Shown piece after piece: positions 54,508-64,000 of a stretch of DNA of 64,000 nucleotides; position 1 is the stretch's first letter, and every line of letters begins with the position of its first letter. This DNA comes from Branchiostoma floridae (lineage: Eukaryota; Chordata; Leptocardii; Amphioxiformes; Branchiostomatidae). The translations under genes were made by a program, and so were the position numbers. Location: assembly GCF_000003815.2 (NCBI RefSeq), contig NC_049980.1, positions 23,015,249 through 23,079,248 of the forward strand, written 5' to 3'. Below the pieces are notes generated by a model. That model saw nothing but the letters and a program-made list of their open reading frames with translations. It was not told the origin of the DNA and made no database searches.

Positions 54508-57000
54508 ATGGACAAGGCACATGTCAGGTGGGTTGATGACAACTTCCAGGTGCTCCTGGACGAGCTCGAGTTGAGCCCCAGCTTCTACCGGCTGCTTCAA
54601 GCCAAGAAAGTATTTTCTTCTGAGCAGATCAAACGAATCAAGGTAGGTCATGTCATTCTCTTATGCAGAGATGATCTTCGAAAGAAAACGATGTCATGTG
54701 TGTGAGTGTGCTTTAAGCGGGTTGTCCCTTTGTTAGATTCATCATTCTTAAGACGACAGTCTGTGAGGTACTTCATGTATTGATGGGTTAGTTCTCGAGA
54801 TTTGCACGTTACAGTGAAAAAAGGGGGCAACTAGAACTGCGATTAGTACAGGATGAAATATACAGTTTCGAAATAAACCCTTGCGGATCGTATCGTAATT
54901 CAACAACGTAAAAGTGCCATGTGTCAAGGGGTGCTCAGAGTAACATGAGACCTGACGCAGGAATTTAAAACGGCATGAACCAACAACTTGAAGCTGTCGT
55001 CTGCTCCATCCGTAACGTTATTGTAAAAAGTTTAATATTTCGATAAAGCAAAAAATTCTTCCCAGCTGTTTGCACGCCTCAATTTGGCCCTTACCGTTTC
55101 CATATAACATTTAAAAACAATTGCCCCGTGTCCCCTGATGTGTGTCACACTTGTCCACATCAACCAGGCCGAGTCCACCACCAGCCGGCGGAAGGCGAGG
55201 TTATTGACATTACTGAGGCAGCAGAACCCGGATGTACTGAGCAGGTTTTGTGACGTACTTGTGGACACGGACCAGAGAGGACTGGAGAGGCTACTTAGGG
55301 ACAAGCAAAGACAAAGTGACCATTCACACGTTTTTACTGTATAAACTGTTTGGTTGCACCGCATTGCTATACTATAAGACTTGCTTCGCAGTGCGTTGGT
55401 AGGGATTACTGTTATACGAAGATGTATAAGTGTAGACATATCGGTGTTCTTTTTCAAAACAAACTTTGAACTATTGTTAACGAAAGCAATGTCAATCAAC
55501 TGTGTCATGAAACGATGTTGATATGTTTTTCTGCTATATCAGCAAAGAAACATCCCGTCCTCTTCGAATCCGTTGACCGAGGCAGCCATCGTCTTGAGAC
55601 GGGACAAAGACAAAACTTTAAGACAAAAGCAAAGAAACTGACGAGGCAGATTGAGGCGGGCCTTGAGGACGAGAACTTCGTCCTGGAGCGGTTGGTGGGA
55701 GGAATGCTGAGGACCCGGGCACAGGTGCTGGAGGAAAAGCTACTACAGGACAAGATCAGGGGGCAGAAGAAAGCCATGGAGAGAAAAATGCTACAGGACT
55801 TACAGGCAAAGGTACAGGCCCTCGAACAGGAACTCAGTGACTACAAAGAGGCACAGAAGGTGATTTGTGAAGAGAAAGAAAACGCCATTAGGTAAGGAAC
55901 TGGGATTTGATTTGATTGTTTCCAGAGATATTTCAGGTTTTTGTCACATGTAACTTCAGAATTTCATTATACATTGTGTTTGTGTCAAATATTATAAAAA
56001 AAATCCATGTAATGACCAGATAGACAGTGACTAAAACCAGCCATTGTGTGGTTTTGACTAAGTACCTAGTAGGTATTAGCTATATTTTGGCGACCAGGGC
56101 TAACGCAGTCATAAACGAAATTTCACATACAGAGGTAGCTTCAATTCTTCAATAGTAAGATGTCTAAACATCATGGTCTTCTCCAGAGACATGGAACTCG
56201 CCACCACAAGGATCTCGGAGTTGGAGAAGTCGCTGGAGGAGGTGGTTCAGGAGCGGGACTTCATGAGGCGGGAGCGGGACGCTGCTGTCCGGGCCGAGTG
56301 GCTGGCGACATTGGAGAAGACACAGCTGATGAGAGCCAGGGAGGACGCCGGGGAAGGAGGGAGAAAATTCAGGTAGGTATAGAAGACGGCCGACGTTGAT
56401 GTTGCTTTTAGTGTAGGTAGGGATTTTGTTTGTTAAACCGCCTTTAGGCGCAGCACATCAGTTTTGTACGGTACGCAAAAGCTACATAAGACTGAAACGA
56501 CGTTAATGTAAGTACTATACTGCAAGGTTATTGACAATCTGTTGTCTGGGGGAAAAGGGTAACTGGACCTGACTTGATGCAAATCTTAACGCATTATCAT
56601 CACGATCTCCCAATGTTTCTGATGGAACTGTTTTCCGAAGTTAGAGGTACATTGCCAAATCGCAAAATACTGTGCCATAAAGACGTTTATATCTATGAGC
56701 AAATTACAGATAGTTTATTTCAATTAGTAAAGGTCATAAAATGGCTCAATATATTTCTATCCCAGGAAAGCACAGCAAGGAGCGCCTCCTGTAGGATTGC
56801 CAAAGACGCGCAACGTACACCCCAAAATGAAACCTACGGTATGTTGAGACCACGAGCCTGTTGTAATGTTTATCGCAACCTCCCATTTGGTTCAAACCAT
56901 GTTGTTTCAAAGCAAACCTTAACTTCATCTTGAGATTTGCGCAGACTTTATGACTTTCTTTCCCCTTCTTCAGGCTCTTCGTGCACTGCTGCAGAGATGA
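54508..57000 (+). CDS. CARD and coiled-coil signalling protein (305 aa)
   Basis: Six exons: 54508-54642, 55168-55315, 55543-55891, 56187-56372, 56766-56838, 56974-57000; all phases agree and give 306 codons with stop. Residues about 1-93 form a caspase-recruitment domain: helix-rich DNFQVLLDELELSPSFYRLL, EQIKRIKAESTTSRRKARLL, and SRFCDVLVDTDQRGLERLLR fit the CARD pattern. The rest is a basic/acidic coiled coil (LLQDKIRGQKKAMERKMLQD, LQAKVQALEQELSDYKEAQK, ISELEKSLEEVVQERDFMRR) and a short basic tail. CARD plus coiled coil resembles the front part of CARD9/CARD11-type proteins, but no PDZ, SH3 or guanylate-kinase region follows. CARDs join homotypically in apoptosis and innate-immune signalling; the specific partner is unknown. 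The start is the first ATG of the exon giving a complete first CARD helix. Confidence 0.85.
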
Positions 57001-57675
57001 TAGCTGAGATGAGACTGACTTGCTACAGACACGTACCGTCTCAAACCTCTTAGATTAAAACAGCTGAAACACGTTTGTGATGAAGCAGAGTAAAAAATAC
57101 CCCCGTCTTCCTATACAGTATCAGAGTGGGTTAGATATAGAAGCAAACATTATTACATTGCAGGAATTTAGTATTATTCCATCAACTGCTGTCAGTCAGG
57201 TACATACAGTTGCATGCAAATTGTTCAACTCTCTTCACATTCTCACTATTTTGTCGAATGAGGAATATTACAACTGCAGAACATGTCAAAATCCTATCCA
57301 ATCAACAGATTGCTTATTACTACTTTACTAATTCCGGATCAAAATTCAATATTTCTTTCATTGTCCATGCAAAATTGCAAATTTCACGACTTCGGTTCCT
57401 CTTACGACTCCCTGATAAATCGTGAAATGTGGTTTGTCAACACATTTGGAGTCATTGCATAATAACAAATATCACGATTCTTTCCGGAATCATCGGAACA
57501 CGGGAGCTCCACATGGCCATGTCAGACCTTCTGGTAAACAAAATAACATAATGGATGTTTTCGTATTATCATATATTGTTTAATTAGCAGAATTTTTATG
57601 TTTATTCTGTATTCTTTCTTCCTTTTTGTAGTTGATATTGGACCATACAAAAGTCACTGTACTTTTTGTCGTGTC

Positions 57676-57681
57676 AATAAA
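57676..57681 (+). other. Candidate polyadenylation signal of the CARD gene
   Basis: AATAAA about 680 bases after the stop codon at 57000; the first clean match downstream. Confidence 0.5.
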
Positions 57682-58613
57682 GCTTGACTAGTAATCATCA
57701 TGGCGGACATTGGAAATGCAATAGGGCAACCACTTGAGCTCTCCTGCATGTGCTTATCGTTGATATTTGGGAGATTAAGCTAGGTACAAATAAAGAAGAA
57801 CTGACTGGACCATGTGATGGATCCGGACATAAATCGTCAGACAACAACACGTGTGACTGCGTCCGTCCGGGGTGCACAAGGGGAATATGATTGTGTATTC
57901 GTAATTGGTGTGTACGGACAGGAGACTTGACATCCAACTATAGATATCAAACATTGCAGCTACAAAAACAAGGAAACTAATTTTAGCTTACCGAGTTGAA
58001 GATGTGAAAAATTTGCCGTCTATTTCTTGTGCAAACTTGACGTGTATTTCGAGTAATCTATACCAATCATACATTTGTTATAAATGCTGTATGCAAATTA
58101 TCATTATCATGCATGTTAGAATTTCTTGGGTCAAGGAGTCCTTTGTGTGTTAGAAATAGAATTTCGTCAAAGATCACGTCTATGTTCAGTTTGATAAATT
58201 ACACGTTGCCCAAGTTCATACATGTCACTGGAGAGTACTAAAGATACTTTCCAGTCACATTCCTACTGAACCGCCCTTTCTAGTTCTCCTTGGTAGTTAC
58301 TTTCAATGTAACAGACCCTTTTCAACATTCAAATTATTATGTTGATGACGTACAGTGGCTTGTACTCTGGGGAGTGTATGGATACAGTATAGCTCGAGCG
58401 AAATGGAGCACAAACGTTTACATACAAGTTGCATTCATCCAAGTGAGTGCCAAACTTAACATCTCTTTATTTGTGGTTCATTACCTGGCTACACCAGGTA
58501 GACAAATAAAGGTAAGTTTTAACTTAAGACGGAACTATGACAACAGCTTACAGTACATCCCGCGATAACGTCATAGGTCACAGCGACCAAGGTCATCAGC
58601 GGATCCCAGCAAG
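57682..58613. other. Intergenic, presumed promoter region
   Basis: No gene recognised. It lies directly upstream of the short first coding exon of the SnoaL-like gene. Confidence 0.5.
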
Positions 58614-60879
58614 ATGGCGGGTAAGGCTTTTACTCTTTACTCTCGTACTGCGGGTTTCACTTTCCTCAATAATGCTGGTTATCGAGCCATCGATCTTTAT
58701 GACGTGTATAGATTAAAAATATATAGTTGAATAGCATCGACCACGCAGCTAGTCTGAGAAATACACTCGCCTTTGTCTGAAAAGTGCTTTTAAACTAGTC
58801 TTGCAACTTACAGAACGTTACACCTACTCGTCAGTAGGCATTAAATGTCTACAAAATACTAACGTTACTAGTAGGTGGGTTTCATGTAATTCGAGGTTTT
58901 TAAGATTCTTTGTATCATCATTTTCCTACCAAAGTAACTTTTCGCCTGGTCGCTTTTATGACAAAGTTGTCGAGTAGTGCAAGATATTGATCCCTCTTTT
59001 CTGGGCGTTGTCTTTGCGCTGCATGTCACTCTGCTATTTCAATAATTGTGCCTGTGCAGCATTTTTGTTGCATGTCAATGAGACGCTGTGTTCGTGACCT
59101 ACCTCGCATAGTCCATTGAAGCGACCTTAACTAGGTATCAAATGAAAAGTTGTTAAAGGAAATATTGCATGAGGAAGAATGCGATGAATTAAATGGAGCT
59201 TCTCGATGATTGCTTACGGTAGTAAAGGAAATAAGACACCAGAAACCCTTGGTATGATCAATGGCAGGATTTAGCATAGAGAACGATTTAGTCACAGTTA
59301 AGTGCCCAGGGGCCGCGTTATGGGTAAAGGGAATCGGACCCCTATACATGATGCGAGGCGGGATGACAAAACTGTACGGAAAAGCACATCGAAAATCCCC
59401 TTTCCAACCTTTCTAACGGAATGCATTTGAAAAATCAACCTGTTGTTGAGCCTGTTGTCTGTTACAAATATGCGATCTGATCGATAGAGCGGCTCTTAAA
59501 ATGTAGAAAAGGAAAGTTATAAGGAAACAGATGTGCTACGTGCGTCACATTCAAAAGAGATAAAATTAAAAAGAAGCAATATTTCAGATTGACATTTCAG
59601 ACCTGTCTAAATTTTCAATGTCGAATGCTATTTATTACAAAGTACATGTGTATGTAATGACAGATGTGAATATAATGTAGAAGCAAAAAATACTTTTTAA
59701 CCACCACTGCATGGTATACGATTTGTGACATATGGTGGTGCCCGTGACTTGCTTGAGATTTGCAAACTAATTTCAAATTCAAAGCGACTTCAATGTTGCC
59801 CTTCCACGTCTGCAGACTTGAAGGCTCAGATCGAATCCAACAGCCAGAAGCTGATGGACTGTTTCAAGGCTAACGACATGAAGGGTCTGTCCGAGCTGTA
59901 TGCGGAGGACTGTAAACTCCTGCCGCCTGGGATGGAGACTCAGCACGGTCGCCAAGGTGGGCTGATGGCTGTGTACAATAATATGCACTGAACATATGTG
60001 CGGATGGTTCTTGTGGTGATGTATTTAAAGACACAATAAAGGCTAGCCTTGGTGGGTTAATGATAGATTAGTATCACGCGTACTGTAGTCTAGTGGTTAG
60101 CAACCCTGCCTCTGGATACAATAAGATCATCCCGGCTGTGTCGCTCACCCGACCTCCACGCACCTGAAAAGGGTTGCAGTTCTTCGGACAGGACGTTAAG
60201 TCATGGTCCACAATTCTTGTTCTTATAAGAAGACCTTGGGGAATTTACCGTTACAATCATCCTACAAATGCTGTGCATAGTTTCTTCTCTGCTGTGTGGC
60301 GACCAGTGGAAGATGGAAGATAGGCTCATCTGTTCATTCAATATGTAAGCCCATTCAGTTGCGGTACATTGGCAGTAAACAATCGAAACGGGACTACTAG
60401 AAGTACTTGGAGTAAAATTCCTAGGACTGAGGGGTCAACATACCCACATCTACAAAAGCATTATGAACATCACTTTTGACTTTGTTTCACGTATGCAGGC
60501 GTGCTGAAGGCGTTGACAGCTCTGTGGGCGGAGGGTGCCCGCTCCATGGAATTGGTCGTGGAGGAGCTGGGACAGCTGGGAGATGACGCGGCTTTTGAGC
60601 GGAGCACCTACACCGTCAAGAAGGGGGACGGCAGCGTTATGGATGTGGGCAAGTAAGTATGGCGATAGACCTGGATATCTAACGGCACAGATCACGCCAA
60701 CACTGAGTCTGTTATTTTCCTTCCTTCGTCTGTTTAAACATTACAAAACAACAACAAGATAACAATATTGGGCTATCTTCCAATGATTGCGGTTGTTGTT
60801 TAGGTATGTTGTCATCTGGAAGAAGATCGGCGGCGCCTGGAAGCTGTACATCGACGTCAACAATTCCAACAAAGCCTGA
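58614..60879 (+). CDS. SnoaL/NTF2-like (DUF4440-type) small protein (125 aa)
   Basis: Four coding exons: 58614-58620 (ATG GCG G only), 59816-59956, 60499-60652, 60804-60879; phases agree and total 378 nt. The protein starts MADLKAQIESNSQKLMDCF, has MKGLSELYAEDCKLLPPGM, GVLKALTALWAEGARSMELV, FERSTYTVKKGDGS and ends GKYVVIWKKIGGAWKLYIDV followed by NNSNKA. A helix followed by LYAEDCKLLPPG and a final G.Y..IWKK..G.WKL strand pair is the layout of SnoaL-like/NTF2-fold proteins. The fold is used by many enzymes and binding proteins, so no substrate can be assigned. It should be cytosolic (no signal peptide). The seven-base first coding exon depends on phase and consensus gtaagg/cag sites; an alternative start cannot be excluded. 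Confidence 0.8.
60080..60360 (+). mobile_element. tRNA-derived SINE-like repeat
   Basis: Starts agtctagtggttagcaaccc, similar to a tRNA A-box region, followed by a long non-tRNA body. It lies in an intron of the SnoaL-like gene. The B-box is poorly preserved, so this is tentative. Confidence 0.4.
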
Positions 60880-61176
60880 GAGTCCATCTGCCGACATTCG
60901 GGACACAGAAAATGATGACTACGACCTCAAAAACACTTGCTGAAGCAAACAAGCAGCAAAATGCTTCCTGATTCCACTCCTTTCCACTAGACGCAGATTG
61001 CTAACCAATTACTTTCCGCCCGGTCGCTGATAAAATTACCAAGTTGTGCAAATATCAGGCCCCCTTTCCTGGGTGTTGTCCTCGCGTTGCATGCATGTCA
61101 CTCAGCTATTTAGATTTCGTAGTGTAATATGCTACAAGCGTAAAATTATGATTTAAATCCAACAAAGCAGATAAAA

Positions 61177-61182
61177 AATAAA
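61177..61182 (+). other. Candidate polyadenylation signal of the SnoaL-like gene
   Basis: AATAAA about 300 bases downstream of the stop codon. Confidence 0.55.
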
Positions 61183-61933
61183 AACAAGATTGTTCTCTAT
61201 CTATGAAATTTGTTGCACGGTCTGTAAAATCTTTAGTCGCTCAGCAGTAGAAGCCTCTAGTGGAAAGGTAGTGTAAACAAAAACATGGAATAATATTTGC
61301 ACGAGATGCCATACTCTATCTGAGTGAAACGATAAGTTAGGACTTTAGAGTTAAGCTTAACATGACAGTAAAAATCCCTGTACGCTAATAAATGCCTCGC
61401 TACATTTGCAAAACTGTGAGTCAGTAACTGCAAGCAGATGCAGTCCCAGAACTTGCGTATTCTAGTCAAACAATGGAAGCAAAAGAAACGGACGGGAAAA
61501 AAGCCATATATCACCTGAAAATTAGCTGTCCATACATCAACATTCTGATTACTCATCAATATAATAGGCTAATGTCGATAAGAAAGTAGTGTTCCGGAAA
61601 TTATGTACTGAAGGGAAGGAATGTGAACGAGCTTTGAAAAGTCGGATTGCACGTTTACATTTAGTTTACATTACAAAGAATGTGTATTTAACACTTGCGT
61701 AGCACGCTTATTAACCATCAATAAAGGTCAGTAATAAAACCTTCGGTTAGAATGCCCGTTTCAATTTCACTCAGACACATTTCTTATGTTTACGTATACA
61801 TCAGTTTTTCTGATTTCAGTATGATATTGTAGATTAGGCGTTGAAGGATGGCGGCTGGGAAACAAGGCATGGTAACAGGTTTCCTCGCCATTTTGTGTCC
61901 GCTAGCGCCAGTGTCAATTCTACTACATGTGTA
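61183..61933. other. Intergenic, no gene seen
   Basis: No recognisable exon or repeat. A short ATG frame at about 61849 (MAAGKQGM before gtaaca) could be a first coding exon but has no partner in the window. Confidence 0.5.
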
Positions 61934-62814
61934 TACGAGGGGTGATCAATAAGTTCTCGGCCTAAGTCAGAAATAATAAGCACAACTCAAATTTTGAGGC
62001 ACAACTTTATAGTATGAAGCCTTTTATCAATATCCTCCAAATTACAAATCATTGGAGTCATTACTTTCCAGGCATTCGTTTTATGCAAATTAGAAGGTAA
62101 GTGGCGAGAAAAAAGTGGTGTGAATTGTGATCAGACATGTGTGGGTCGAGTTCCCCATGCCGTAAATTAACAAAAGACATTGTCAAAATGTTTGATAATC
62201 ATTCTCCTATTTCAAGCAAAAAAAATTGGGTGTCTGACTTCCAGCAGCGCAAGTTCGATCGCACACCTCAGGTCAGGTCAATTGTCCCATTTTTTTCCGT
62301 TCTCCCTTACCTAACATTACTGGGTGTCGCCTGCAAAGTAATGATCACAATAATTTGAATTTTGGTACAGATTTATATAAGACGTTATACTTGACATCTA
62401 TGCTTCGAAATCTGAGCTGTGCTTATTATTTCTCCGCAAAACCGAGGACTTATTGATAATCCCACGTACTTGTATAAAATCTTATATAAATGTGTACCAA
62501 AATTCAAATTATTGTGATCATTACGTTGCAGGTGACACCCAGTAACGTTAGGTAAGGGATAACGAAAAAAAGTGGACAATTGATCTGAAACCTGAGGTGT
62601 GCGGGTCAAATTGTCTGATCACACTTCACCCTTCTTTTTCTCACCACTTACCTTCTAATTTGCATAAAACGAATGCCTGGAAAGTAATGACTCCAATGAT
62701 TTGTAATTTGGTGGATATTGATAAAAGGCTTCATACTATAAAGTTGTGCCTCAAAATTTGAGTTGTGCTTATTATTTCTGGGTTAGGCCGAGAACTTATT
62801 GATCACCCCTCGTA
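61934..62814. mobile_element. Palindromic mariner-like element
   Basis: Bounded by TA, the ends read cgaggggtgatcaataagtt and its inverse. The terminal inverted repeats run about 180 bases with only a few mismatches, so the copy is young. A second, inner pair of inverted arms (around cctaacattactgggtgtcg and its inverse at about 62530) makes almost the whole 881 bp able to fold on itself. At 62413-62472 a diverged copy of the right terminus sits in the centre. About 110 bases in the left arm (62140-62260) lack a partner. No intact transposase is present. Confidence 0.8.
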
Positions 62815-64000
62815 CAATCAAGTCAATGTAACATAACTTGAGGTCAGCCAAAACCGTGATAAGGTGATTATTGTCATGAGAGGCTTGATCTGAAGACATT
62901 CCGTTTGACACTTTGAAAGTTATGTTTGAACGTTGGAGCGCTTGGCGTCAATCATAAAAATAATGCGTGAGAGTCAGAAAGCATGTGCAACGTTTCTATC
63001 CAACATTATCTTGAACGTACTCAACGAATAGATATTCCTCTTTAACACCCCTATGAAGTATAGCACATTCTACTATAGACACAAAGGGCGGCCACAGGAT
63101 AGGCTCGGATCATATTACACATGACGTCATCACCTGAACAGTAATCGCACCGGTTCAACGACTACCGGTTCAAAACACACTCTCTGAGGTGGGAGGTCAC
63201 GAGTTGGGACCATTCATTTTACACCGCCTGGACGCCGGCATCGTGTCTTTTAGAATAACGTATTGAGTGTTCGTATAATTTTGTGTCAAGAATTGATCCG
63301 TCCACATCTTATCTATAGTCTAGAGATCTACAGAAAGTCTCAGCAAGGATCAGTGAAGTGGAGCTTGTCTGGCGATGTGTATTTTTAAAAGTTATATAGA
63401 TACCTCTAGCACAAGTGACTGAGCAGCTGAAAACGCGGTTCTACAGTGCCATTCAACTACAGACACAGCGTCACATGCTGACGATACACGCCGGTACGTA
63501 GTAGGACCAAGGAGTTTATAGGGACGACCGTACCCGATCGTCTTGACTAATTCGAGGCTTCAACTACAAGGGCGTTTCCTCTGACAATCTTCTGACCCAG
63601 GCATGGAGATGACCCTCCATTGCCATTAAAAGTATGTACATATTATATAATCATGATAGAACATTTACTTTCTCCGTACTTTCTACATATGGTAGTGCAT
63701 GATTTATATACTCCCGAAGAAAGTATGGGGAGGGGGGCCGGTGGTCATCCCTACTTCCGGGATATCATAAGTAGTTCATCTTTAAGCAGATATTGGGAGG
63801 CATCCTTGTGTATTCAAATTTAAATTTATATCTATTTTGAATGCGATTACAATTTGAAAATGTTTTATTTCTACTGGTTGGCTCGGTAACATGACAATTA
63901 CGATATGCACGATTCCTTCCTCAGACCGCCGTATAAATAATATGTTGTCTGCCCTGCCTGTTGTTATTTGAGTACAGATAAATTATTCATGATAAAGACA
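62815..64000. other. No gene seen
   Basis: AT-rich sequence with short unmatched frames only. The last feature of note is a G-rich patch near 63725. Confidence 0.5.

Noticed and set aside
57699-57770. ATGGCGGACATTGG start in good context
   Set aside because: The frame closes after about 22 codons and has no donor with a fitting downstream exon.
1-64000. CRISPR arrays, bacterial operons, riboswitches, prophage
   Set aside because: Spliced genes, animal protein families and animal-type repeats throughout; no regularly spaced short repeats with unique spacers.

Overview
The window looks like nuclear DNA of an invertebrate chordate, most probably an amphioxus (Branchiostoma). This is an inference from the intron-rich compact genes, the chordate-type Link modules, the CARD gene, and the dense mixture of short DNA transposons, SINE/LINE fragments and microsatellites. 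Only genes with many short exons are present; there are no operons. All gene models were built by hand from splice sites (ag|...|gt), reading-frame phase and protein similarity recognised by eye.

Layout. 1-6071: sparse, with a microsatellite, a LINE 3' remnant and one orphan minus-strand exon (617-774). 6072-7516 (-): a two-exon small gene (93 aa) whose paralogue lies 43 kb away at 50589-51653 (+, 98 aa). 8993-12793 (-): a seven-exon ketohexokinase gene (304 aa). 14486-47981 (-): one 51-exon gene of about 33.5 kb that I read as a single open frame of 7098 nt (2365 aa). It encodes a signal peptide, eight Link (hyaluronan-binding type) + LDL-receptor class A cassettes with one EGF-like domain after cassette 2, a ~580-residue coiled-coil region, and three laminin G domains resembling LG1-LG3 of laminin alpha chains. 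50589-51653 (+): the second small paralogue. 54508-57000 (+): a six-exon CARD + coiled-coil signalling protein (305 aa). 58614-60879 (+): a four-exon SnoaL/NTF2-like protein (125 aa). 61934-62814: an almost fully palindromic mariner-like element. The rest of the right end shows no gene.

The giant gene is the most interesting item. It joins a laminin-alpha-like C-terminus (trimerisation-type coiled coil plus LG1-3) to an N-terminus made of repeated Link-LDLRa units in place of the usual laminin short arm. The cassette exons are nearly uniform in size with phases 1-2-1-1, the signature of exon shuffling and tandem exon-cassette duplication. The inferred product is a secreted extracellular-matrix protein that could bridge glycosaminoglycan/lipoprotein-type ligands and cell-surface receptors. 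Its introns hold at least four inverted-repeat elements, a tRNA-like SINE, a LINE remnant and several tandem repeats.

The neighbouring genes (a fructose-metabolism enzyme, a CARD adaptor, a SnoaL-like protein and the small paralogue pair) show no obvious functional link to it.
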